From: Cephalotrichum gorgonifer
Lineage: Eukaryota > Ascomycota > Sordariomycetes > Microascales > Microascaceae
Direction: 5' to 3'
DNA: 64,000 nucleotides
Assembly: GCA_900312665.1 (NCBI GenBank)
Contig: ONZQ02000011.1
Span: 768,459 to 832,458, forward strand
A program made the translations under genes and the position numbers. Within the stretch, counting starts at the first letter, position 1, and every line of letters begins with the position of its first letter. The notes under the pieces were generated by a model. It did not search any database. It was given only the letters and a program-made list of their open reading frames with translations, and was not told the DNA's origin. This document shows, in pieces, positions 22,037-31,216 of the stretch.

Positions 22037-24049
22037 ATGATTCTCTTCCACTACGTCCTGTTCCTCTTCTTTCCGCTGGGCTCAGTCGCTGGCATCCTCG
22101 ACTTCCTATTTGACAAGGGGGGGAAGGGACCCGCGAAGCCCGCCGTGCTGGACCTGCCTTACGGCTCTTTCAAGTCGGAATACAACAAGGACTCAGACAT
22201 GTCAGTACCTGTTCCTGAGGGCAGTTCCTATACATCCCATCCTTTAAAACTGACCAGAGGGAAAGCCATGTCTTCCGGAATGTACCGTATGCGGCTCCGC
22301 CGGTGGGTGAGCTACGATGGGCCAAGCCGGCGCCTCCGAAGAAGGGCGGGACCCACAACGCCGGGCTGAAACCCACTTGTCCGCAGGCCATCATCAGAGG
22401 TTTGAACTTTATGGGATCCGGAAATAAGAGCCCGGTGGGCACAGCAATCAATCAATTGTATCGTACACCCCATCCGTGTTAAACCCTCTTCTGGTCCTTG
22501 TTCTTGTTCTAACCGCGGGCGAAGCATCGGAGGCCTGCCCGTCCCTAGCTTCGGCGAAGAGAGCGAAGACTGCCTCTACATGGACATCTACGTTCCCTCC
22601 AAGGCGCTCGCGTCCCCCTCGAAGCCCCTCCCCGTCGCCGTCTTCATCTTCGGCGGCGGTTTCATACTCGGCAGCAAGGACATCTACCAGCCGCAGGTGC
22701 CCTTCTACGATGGCACCGGCATGATCTCGCAGTCCAAGAACAGCATGATCTTCATCACCTTCAACTACCGGCTCGGCGCATTCGGCTTCCTGGCCGGCAC
22801 CTCGATGGAGGAGGGCGGGCTGCCCAACGCAGGGCTCTGGGACCAGCGCGCCGTCTTCGAGTGGGTGCGCTCGTACGTCCACCTCCTGGGCGGCGACCCG
22901 GGACAGGTGACGGCCATGGGCGAGTCCGCCGGCGCCTCCTCCATCATGCACCACCTGGTGGCGGAGGGGGGGAAGCTCGACCCGCTCTTCCGGAGGGCCG
23001 TGCTCCTTAGCCCCGCGTACCAGCCGATGTGGGACAGGGCCGGGGGCTGTGAGAGCACGTTCCAGGACTTTGCCTCGCTGTCCGGGTGCAAGGACGACGA
23101 GGGCAAGGGCGCGGGCGTCGTCGAGTGCCTCCGGAAGCTCGACTCGGAGACCCTCATGCGCGCGAACAAGGACCTGCTCCTCCAGCAGGTACCGGGCACC
23201 TTCGCCGTGGGGCCGACGCCCGACGGCTCGCTCATCCGGCAGCTGCCGGCGCTCGAGCTCGCGTCGGGGAACTTCTGGCCGCTCGAGTCCCTCGTGCTCT
23301 CGCACTGCGCCGACGAGGCGGCGGTCTTCGTCGACGGCTCGATAACCACAAACGACAGCTTCGACAGCTTCCTTTCGGCCGTGTTCCCGAACTACACCGA
23401 GCCCACGCCGCTCCACGCAGCCGTGCTGGACCACTACCCGCCCGTGAAGGAAGGCGGCGGCGGCGGGTCGAAGTACGCGACGCAGCAGGACAGGGTGGCG
23501 GACCTAGTGCGGGACAGCAGCATGACGTGCAACATCCGGTACCTGACGGAGGCATACACTCCCTCGCGCGTCTGGAACATGCAGTACTCGGTCTCGCCGG
23601 GCTGGCACGGCACGGACCTCGTGGCCGTCTTCAACAACCCGCACTACGGGTCGTCGTCGTCGCCCTCGGACTCCTGGGAGGACGTGCTGACGAAGTACGT
23701 GCTCCTCCCGCTGGGCATCCTCTTCTCCGGCATCAGCACCGTGCTGCAGAGCTACCTCGTGTCATACGTCCTCACGGGGGACCCGAACACGCGCAGAGCC
23801 GTGGTGAACCTCCCGCCCGCCGTCCGGTGGGACCATCCGCAGCTCGCGGGGGAGAAGATCAAGAAGGTTCTGGACGTGGGGAACTTCCTTGTTGGGGGAG
23901 TCGAGGACGGACAGGTCCCAGGGGCTGCGTGTGGGTTCTGGAGGGAGTTCTACGCGGCGGCCGCAGCGGACGGGGGGTATGTCCCACCGGGGGGGGAAGT
24001 TGAGCAGGGGCTGATGGTGGTTGAGGGGAACATCAGCGCGAGGTATTAA
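22037..24049 (+). CDS. Secreted type-B carboxylesterase/lipase
   Basis: This is a serine hydrolase of the cholinesterase/carboxylesterase family acting on esters, probably extracellularly. Exons 22037..22200, 22266..22457 and 22525..24049 give 626 aa. Both introns have CTGAC/CTAAC branch sites but unusual AAG acceptors; the joins restore DSDIHVFRNVPYAAPPVGE and TAINQFIGGLPVPSF. The N-terminus is a signal peptide (MILFHYVLFLFFPLGSVAG). The family signature EDCLYMDIYVP, the oxyanion-hole loop IFGGGFILGS, the nucleophile elbow GESAGASS (about S253), an acidic SHCADEAAVF (E383) and the catalytic His in GWHGTDLVAVF (about H480) are all present. Conserved Cys residues are compatible with family disulfides. 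The last about 25 codons are Gly-rich. Natural substrate unknown; neighbouring genes give no clue. Confidence 0.9.
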
Positions 24050-24916
24050 GTAATGCTTTCCCGAGAGAGAGAGAAGAGAGAGAAAACGGCATCTCGCATT
24101 CACTGCTCTGGAGTGGCGTATCGCGATACTTTATTTCACTTGTAGTTATCACATTTGACCTATGTATTCAATCTTTCTGAGTGCTGTTAATAGTGCCGTT
24201 ATTCCCGAAATCCTCATGAGACAAAGAATAGATTCATAATTCCCTCCCGGGCTTCATCCGTAACAAAACACCCACAACCCAACCCCGGTAGCCGTTGAAC
24301 AACAAAAGAAAAGAAAGAAAGAAAACGGGTGACAAGTATCTCGCGTCGACAATTGGGAATGTGATAATACATGTGGACTGCATCGCAACTCTCTCCCGAA
24401 TCGATCCCTATTCTAAGAAGAAGTTAACATTCTTGAATCTTCGAGAAGAACGTTTTCAAGATCGAGGGGGTGAGGGAGGGCACACTCACCATAAACGTAT
24501 AAAGCTTTAGCGTTTACCAGTGGCACGAAAGGCCAAGCTAGGCTCCTAATAGCCAAAGGGGTGGCATGCTGTGATAATATATGCATGCAAAACGTGTGGC
24601 GAAGGCGTGTCGCCGGTGTTGCCTCGACCCGCCAAAGGACAGGGAAAAGGGGGCGTTTGCCGGCTGCCTTTCGGCGTGGAGCGGCCGGGGCAACAAATGG
24701 GGGGGTGGAGTCGTTCAATATCGGCTCCAGCTGTTCGTTCGGGTTGAGAGTTGCAAGCAAGGCAAAGTGATGTAAGGGGCAGAAGAAGCAAAATGTACCC
24801 AGAAAGGAAAGAAAAAAAAAAAAAAAAAGAAGAGAGAGAGACGGGTTGAGTGGAGTGGAAGGTAGAAAAGACAAATGAAACAGTCGCATTTCGTCAAGTC
24901 GTGTGTCTGGCACCTT
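24050..24916. other. Convergent intergenic region with A17 run
   Basis: This region lies between the 3' ends of the carboxylesterase (+) and an unrecognised gene (-). It holds AG-rich simple sequence (GAGAGAGAGAAGAGAGAG near 24064), a 17-A homopolymer at 24812-24828 followed by GA repeats, and no supportable ORF. These are likely 3' untranslated regions. Confidence 0.5.
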
Positions 24917-26563
24917 CTACCCGGCCATCCTTCCTCCTCTCCATCCTTCTCGTCTTCCTCCTTGCCTTCCTCCTCCTCTTTGCCCTTGCCCTTGCCCTTG
25001 CCCTTGCCCTTGCCCTTGCCATCCTTCCTCTTCTCCTGTTCCTCCTTCGCCACTCCTGTCCCCCGTTTCACTTCTCAGCGAAGGCGCGTAGCCCTCAGGA
25101 AGTGCATATTCTTTCTCTCCCGTCTCTCGCCTCCCATGCGGCGACGTGCGGTGGAACGTATTAATCGTATGGGACATTTGTCCCTGCTGTTGTTGCATCT
25201 GCGTGCTGCATCCGTAGCCCGAGTACCCCTGATAGGAAGTGGCTGTCGATCCCAGCTGCGGGTCGTACCCATATTCTGGGAGTCTCTGTGGAGGAACAGG
25301 CATGAACTCTTCTTGTACGTTGCCGAAGGAGCCCGGGTACGTTTTGAACAGAGCGGACATCTGTTCCAAGTGCCCCTGAGAGTAAGGGGCCGTAAATCCC
25401 GACTGTGAGCCGTATCCATAGTCTGGGGGTCTATGTAGAGGGTCAGGTATGAACGCGTGTTGGAGGAACGGGGTGGATGTCTGTCCCGGCCGCATAACGT
25501 AATTCTGGTTCTGATAATTCTGACTCGTCGCATATGCTCCCGATCTGGAGCTATCAACGGTCATGGGGTTCGTCAAGTTTGAGTCCTGGAGCGTTACGTC
25601 GGTCACAACCATGGGTATAGTGTCGACGCCGGCTGTTGGGTTTGTGTACACCGCCTGGTCGAAGTTGCTGATTGTATTGGTTCTCTGGGGCGAGAGAGGT
25701 TGGTAAGGTACGGGCGGCACGTTCGTATCTGAGAAAGCGGCGGCGTGCTTGTCGCGCACTTGGTTGATCCTCATCCAAGCAGCCAAGCTCAAGCTGAAGT
25801 CACCATTTCCCAGAGCAGGGACGATCTCCATCCACAGCTCCACCTCCTCGAAGTCTCCATGTCCCCCCTTTGAGATGGCCACCGTCACGTTCTTCATCTC
25901 CCCAGCGACCCAGGAGGCCGGCTTTGGGCGGCGAGGCCCTCTCAGCCTGTTGGCTAGCCCAGACGATATGACCGACGTCGTCTCCACCAACGTATATCCC
26001 CCATCTACGGGGATGATCTCCCCCCGTGTGCCCAGGAAGCCAAGAGTTTCGGGTAAATGCCTGGGGGCGTTGAAGGGTTGGGGCTGGCCCACCACCGTCA
26101 AGGGAAATGGATCTTGGAGCGGGGGCGGGATGGCGTCGACGCCGTCTTGTGGCATCAGGTGAACCGGATAGTGGTCGAGCATGGACCCCATCTCAGTGTT
26201 CTGGCCTTGAGACGGCGGCGACGGAGGAGGAGGAGAGGGAGAATGCATGGCGACAAGTGGCGAAGGAGTCGGCCGTAGGTTCCTTGGCGAAGGCCCGCCA
26301 CCACTCTGGGGCAGCAGTGAGGGCGTAGCGGCGAAGGGCCCAAGGTCAACGGCGCTGCCGGCTTGTAAGCCGTGCTGCGGTGGGGTCGTCGACCCTCCTG
26401 GATCGACGGTCACCCCTTGCGGCCCGGGGTGCCGGTTTTGTATCCGCTGCTGGTTCCTCGGAGGTCGTCTTCGGCTCTCTTCGAATTCGGGCCCCGCTTG
26501 TCGCAGCCCAAAGCCGCTTTCCTCTTTAATAGCCCGGGCTCGTATTTGGAAAAGACCACCCAT
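24917..26563 (-). CDS. Unrecognised Pro/Gln/Gly-rich protein
   Basis: I do not recognise this 548-aa product. The chosen start is the ATG of MGGLFQIRARAIKEES; an open frame continues upstream to 26749 but that part is a purine-poor, Pro/Phe-rich run resembling leader sequence. The N-terminal 200 residues are Pro/Ser-rich and probably disordered. A more ordered central segment contains GGYTLVETTSVISSGLANRL, MKNVTVAISKGGHGDFEEVE and LWMEIVPALGNGDFSLSLAAW. The C-terminal third has two related blocks, RPPDYGYGSQSGFTAPYSQG and RLPEYGYDPQLGSTATSYQG, a Gln run and a (Gly-Gln)6 stretch followed by an Arg/Gly-rich tail. No signal peptide or membrane span at the chosen start. The Tyr/Gln/Gly-rich end could be an RNA-binding or condensate-type tail, but that is speculation. 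Start and absence of introns are uncertain. Confidence 0.6.
   Translation of the reverse strand: MGGLFQIRARAIKEESGFGLRQAGPEFEESRRRPPRNQQRIQNRHPGPQGVTVDPGGSTTPPQHGLQAGSAVDLGPFAATPSLLPQSGGGPSPRNLRPTPSPLVAMHSPSPPPPSPPSQGQNTEMGSMLDHYPVHLMPQDGVDAIPPPLQDPFPLTVVGQPQPFNAPRHLPETLGFLGTRGEIIPVDGGYTLVETTSVISSGLANRLRGPRRPKPASWVAGEMKNVTVAISKGGHGDFEEVELWMEIVPALGNGDFSLSLAAWMRINQVRDKHAAAFSDTNVPPVPYQPLSPQRTNTISNFDQAVYTNPTAGVDTIPMVVTDVTLQDSNLTNPMTVDSSRSGAYATSQNYQNQNYVMRPGQTSTPFLQHAFIPDPLHRPPDYGYGSQSGFTAPYSQGHLEQMSALFKTYPGSFGNVQEEFMPVPPQRLPEYGYDPQLGSTATSYQGYSGYGCSTQMQQQQGQMSHTINTFHRTSPHGRRETGEKEYALPEGYAPSLRSETGDRSGEGGTGEEEGWQGQGQGQGQGQGQRGGGRQGGRREGWRGGRMAG
24980..25020. repeat. Hexanucleotide repeat (TTGCCC)~7
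   Basis: Forty-one nucleotides of perfect TTGCCC units lie inside the C-terminal coding end of the minus-strand unknown gene. Read on that strand they give alternating Gly-Gln. The 6-nt unit keeps frame when copies are gained or lost. Confidence 0.85.
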
Positions 26564-27795
26564 GAGAATGTTGGAGGGCAAAGGAAAAAAAGGGGGGAGG
26601 GGGGGATAGTGGAAAGGGAAACAATAGAAAGCACGAGAACAAAGGACACGAGAAAAGAGAGTGAGGGTCAGGAGGTATAGCCCATATATGGATGTGGCAG
26701 GATGGATGTAGGAACAATTGTTCGACCTCTTCTGCCCGCACCCTTCCACTCCTCCGCTCGAGTTGAGCGAGTACGGTAGGAGGTAGATGACTTGTGCGGG
26801 CCGTGGTCATCGAACGCACCTCTGCAGAATGAGTAACACAGTAGTATGTCTGTGGATTCGCGTGAAAACAGGAAGGAATTTCCCTGGAGTAGGTGGGCGG
26901 GCAAGGTTCGACGGGCCTTGGGTGTTATAGCTGAGCGGCGAACCTTTACATTACATCAAATGTACGGATTACGAGTGCGGACACTTTTTGTAACTTGTCG
27001 CTCTTGGAGAATGACCAATCTAAACGAGGAAATATGAAGGTACCGGGGGACGTAATCAGCACCGAAGTTACAATACAAGTCTTTACAGTAGGGTAAAGGA
27101 CTCCCTCTGGGCAAACGGCCGTGGGTACAAGTGAATACGGCGTGCCAAGTACACAACCGTGGGGTGGGTGGATGGTAAGCTGTGGCTGGGCTCAAGCTGC
27201 GAGCTATCCGACTTTGTTTTGTGTTTCTTTCGAGAAAAATCCGAAGCTGCTGAGGTCAGGTCACCACCGCCAGGCAATACCATGGGCAGTGGCATACCCA
27301 GATCCAGGGGGGAAAAAAGGAAGGGGGAGGGGGACTTTCAGCAGCAGCAGCCTGGTCCTCCAAGCTGAAGGCTCTGAAGACGAAAGGGAGGGGGAGGAAG
27401 GGGAAGACGTGGGAGGTGTGAGTGGGCCATGGCTTCGGGCGAGTCGAATAATTGGCATTTGGCTGACATTGGATGCATATACCACATATTATTCGCCATT
27501 GCGTCTCTCTTGGGTTCTTTGATAGGTCGGTGACATGCCCAAAGGAACTACAATTACAATTCTTAAGTGAGGCGGGAGCCAGGTGGACGAGGTTCGAAAA
27601 CGGTACGAATTTTCGGTAACGGCGACTTCTGATATAGAGATGCCGACTCAAGGATAAAGTATAAAACGAGGAATCTAGACACACGTCTCAGAAAGGTCTG
27701 CCTCCATCTCAGACGCAATATCCTCTTCAAACAAGCACATAGAGACTCGACTGCATCTTGTATCTTCTGTTCTACATGGAGGTGCAGGCCAGGTC
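26564..27795. promoter_or_regulatory. Divergent spacer between two unrecognised genes
   Basis: This 1.2-kb region separates a minus-strand and a plus-strand gene of unknown function. The left end is a purine-rich run on the + strand (AAGGAAAAAAAGGGGGGAGG near 26581), that is, a pyrimidine-rich leader for the minus gene. A GCAGCAGCAGC run lies near 27340. Open frames of up to 142 codons overlap on both strands here and are not convincing. Confidence 0.45.
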
Positions 27796-28488
27796 ATGTC
27801 CCCTGAGCAGCGCCGTTACGTCCATGACAATCCCCGTCAACCCGGGAGGCACCGCCTCTTCAAGGATTCCGGGGCCGTCCGTCGTCCCCGGCGTGACGGC
27901 CAGTCCAGCGCCAAGGCCATCATACTCAAAAACCAGGCCGTTGCACAATTGAAAACCACGACAAGCTCGGACCGACGCGGTCAGATTCAATCGCCGAAGA
28001 GCCTGTTTCGGGAGCTCGAGAACTTCCCACTTTCCTCGGGATTACCTTACCAAAGACCGGGACTAAACACTCCACCCGCGACCTCCGCCAGCCATTCAGA
28101 CGCAGGTACCGAAAGTGTAATTGTCGTTCGTCCTCTTCTCGGGGACCATCGTCTCTCAGATGCCCCACTCAAGGAGGACCCCCAGGATGGTGACGGCGAC
28201 GACGACGACGTCGCCAGCCAAGGATCAATGAGGACCTGGACAGGGGAAAGAGACGGGGTGAACTTACAAAATGCCCGCAACCCCGGGACCGTTCTCTTCA
28301 ACTACGACCCACACGACAGCGCATCAGACCCACCACCGATTCCGTGGGAGGAGGTCCAGTCCTACACAGACTTCCGAGACAACAAGGAGGCGCATGCATA
28401 TTGGAAATGGGATCCTGCCATGCTCATGTGGACGCATACCGATGCGGATACGGGGGAGGTTGTATTTTGCCCGTCGGAGCTTGACTGA
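27796..28488 (+). CDS. Unrecognised 230-aa protein
   Basis: This is a single-exon candidate with no family I can name. The N-terminal half is Arg/Ser/Pro-rich and probably disordered; there is a short acidic Asp run (DGDGDDDDV). The C-terminal 60 residues look more ordered and aromatic: PPIPWEEVQSYTDF, AHAYWKWDPAMLMWTH, then DADTGEVVFCPSELD at the very end. No signal peptide or membrane span. Codon use resembles the neighbours. It may be a lineage-restricted fungal gene, and an upstream exon is not excluded. Confidence 0.55.
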   Translation: MSPEQRRYVHDNPRQPGRHRLFKDSGAVRRPRRDGQSSAKAIILKNQAVAQLKTTTSSDRRGQIQSPKSLFRELENFPLSSGLPYQRPGLNTPPATSASHSDAGTESVIVVRPLLGDHRLSDAPLKEDPQDGDGDDDDVASQGSMRTWTGERDGVNLQNARNPGTVLFNYDPHDSASDPPPIPWEEVQSYTDFRDNKEAHAYWKWDPAMLMWTHTDADTGEVVFCPSELD

Positions 28489-31216
28489 AAGGTGTCCGCA
28501 TGGGGATGTTTGTTTATGTTTTTCGGTCCCTTGGTTACAGAAAACTTCCGCCTTTCCTCTCTGCTTATATGGCGCCGGTACATTAGTTTAGTGAGGGAGA
28601 GTGGAGGCGGGTAGCACTTGGCGATAGCTATGAATCCACCCTCCCAATACCATGTATCTGATCTTAATATGTATAAGTTATTGTCATGAAATAAAAGGCC
28701 TCGAGCCTGGAATCTAGAAGGTAGTTGGTTATATTGCTAGTACAGACTCCTTCCCCCTTCAAACCCTTCGTTGTGTCGTGGTGTAGTTACTTCCACGAGG
28801 CGGACATACATGTATGCAAGTGAAGCACACTTGACCACCATAGCGTCGGAAGCTCGTAGCCGCGTTCCGGGAGCCACACCTTCCCACTCTCTACTAAGGC
28901 CGATATTACGACACGGGATGGGATTCTCCTGAATTGTAAATTTGCCAGTTCCGTAACTTGAAAAATACGTATCCAAGTGGGTATGGGGAAGCGCAGATAC
29001 GTGGTGATTCGGACCATTGCCCAGTCGCCTGAGAGCGCCTTATTTCCTAATTAGGAAAGCCACTAACCCGGTACGAGGGGTATTACGAGGAGCAAATGCA
29101 TTAGTTGCATCTTATCTCTGCCGCGGACCCTGCCAAGGGGACCAGGCGTCCATGGTAGTGCCGTCGTGGCCACGCATGAGTTGGCACACGTTATCAAAAT
29201 GCTACCTAATCCAGCTTCTCAGGGACCTAGACGACAACAACATGGGATTTTCAAATTGCCAACTTGTCCCCAGAGGAAGCCGCTCCTGTACACGACGCAT
29301 GGAATACATGTATGTACATCGGAAGCAAGACTAGAAGTACTGATGTCTGTTTTGTAATTTCCTAGTCGTCTCAGATGGACCAGTCACGGACAAAGAAAAA
29401 GAGCGCCACGAGGAGCTCTCTCTCGTGGGAAGACGGTTTTTCTACTTTGCCAGCAATGTGGGCTTGGATGAAGCCGTCTTAATATTATCAACCCTTTTTA
29501 CACCGAAGTCTCCACAGCCAATCGTTCCCGAACACTGCCACAAGGGACACAAGGCGATTTTTTTGTGTGTGGGGGAATAAGCAGAGCACAAGGGTGTAAC
29601 CGTGAGGCAAAACTTCTACATCGCAAGAAAAGGGGGGGGGGGGGGGGCGGAGTCCTGCTCGAGCACATGACACCACTTGTCGAGGTCGTTCCCGGCCGGA
29701 CTTTTGTACGTTGGTGACTCCACCCGAGCTCCGATGCCGAGTGGGTCTCCGTCCGGCTAAGGTCCGTCCGACGGGATCCCCCCCTCAGGGGAATAAGCAA
29801 AAAAAAGGGAACCCAAGTGTGGGAGAAACATGCGCCACCCACGGTTAGCAGCAGGAAGGTCTTGGTTGGGGGCTTTGGATCACCACCACATCGTGATTCG
29901 AACTCTCACTAGCCAGTTGTGTATTTAGATTGGTAAAATACGAAAGCTTCAACTTTGCAGCACTTGGTTTCAGCCCACGTGCTCTTGCTAGGGAGCTGGG
30001 GCCACTCTAACCCTAGGTTCAGGTGATACGCAGCTCCATGTGCTCGTAGTGTACTCCGTAGGTGAGAGAGCGGTCAACGACGCCGTGGCTCGCAACCAGA
30101 TCAACAGCCCCCAAGACCAAGATGCAGCCGCGAATCCGGCATCACTGCTTCGGCGGCCAAGTGACAGCAACTGGATGAAGGACTACCTATCCGCACGATC
30201 GACGACGACATTGTCTTCCCCTCACAGGAAATTCGCGGTGGTTAAAAGCGGGTTAAAGAATGAAGATGCCGGGGAGTTTTATGGCATGAGCGTTGGGGGG
30301 CTTTGATAGCCAAACACGTACAAAACGACCTTGAGAATATGTCTGTCTTTCCCCTCTCCGGAGAACCTTATTTCGGAAACTGTTTTGAGATGAGGGATAG
30401 TAGCATGTTCTTATGACCCTGTGGAAGTATAAGTGAGATTAAAGAATGGTTTACTCCACAGTTTTCAGATGCCCAGATCAAGCAAATCTCAAAGACGCTT
30501 CTTGACACCAAAAAAAAAGAAGATATATATATATATATAATATACTACCTACCTTAGAAAAATAGCTGATTAAACTAGCAGTCCGTGTCATTAGAAGGAC
30601 TCGCGCGCTTCAAAGATAAATTTATACTACGTGATATTAACCTACTGCACGAGTCTAAGTACGTACACTGATAACACCCTATCCCAAGCTTTCCCTGAGA
30701 AGCACGAATGGAACATGGATTGTTCCTTGTGTGGTGGAACCAAACCAGGGAAGCGCCATGTGGAAGACCTCCCTTCTCTTCACACTGTACCCTCGTCTCG
30801 TACCCGTACACCGTACATTGACGAACTTAGTCACCGCCCGCGCTAGATGAATACATGGAGTGAATGTACAGGTACCCCAACCCCTGGGCGTGATCTGCGG
30901 TTTCTTTGTATCGGGTACAGCCACGCTAATGCGGCAGCACACCAGCAACCCACCTCATTTGAGCTTCACCTCGAGAACACGATCCAGCCACGGTCGCAGA
31001 TGTCAACCCCATCCTTCCGCTTGGATAACTAACGAGCCGAGAGCCTTATTCTTCGCTCTCCCGCCTCCCAATTTGTGGGACATTCCTTGCATATTGTTCG
31101 ACCTCTTCCATCGACGCCGATTGCCGAACCCTCATCCTATGGGGAGGAAAGATGCTCTTTGCTAGAGCCGCGAATATCGCCTCCCCTAGCCATTCCTGAA
31201 GCTTCTCCCTTGGACG
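28489..31216. other. Long spacer with simple repeats, before SEC3
   Basis: I find no supportable gene in this 2.7-kb stretch; ORFs are at most about 115 codons and overlap on both strands. It contains a perfect 16-bp palindrome (TTTCCTAATTAGGAAA, 29043-29058), a 16-G homopolymer (29632-29647) and an AT dinucleotide run near 30525-30541. The last few hundred bases are the presumed SEC3 promoter and leader. Confidence 0.5.
29632..29647. repeat. G16 homopolymer
   Basis: Sixteen consecutive G residues lie in non-coding sequence, followed by CGGAG. It is a likely slippage and assembly-error site. Confidence 0.9.

Noticed and set aside
22448..23434. 328-codon minus-strand ORF opposite the carboxylesterase
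   Set aside because: It is antisense to a complete catalytic domain; the Arg/Glu/Gly/Val-rich composition is the usual shadow of a GC-rich gene.
23086..24003. 305-codon plus-strand ORF in another frame of the carboxylesterase
   Set aside because: It is Arg/Ala/Gly/Pro-rich with no family pattern and fully overlaps the esterase exon.
26564..26749. Upstream extension of the Pro/Gln-rich unknown protein
   Set aside because: The frame is open, but it reads as a pyrimidine-tract leader (FPFHYPPLPPFFPLPS), while a normal ATG is present at 26563.
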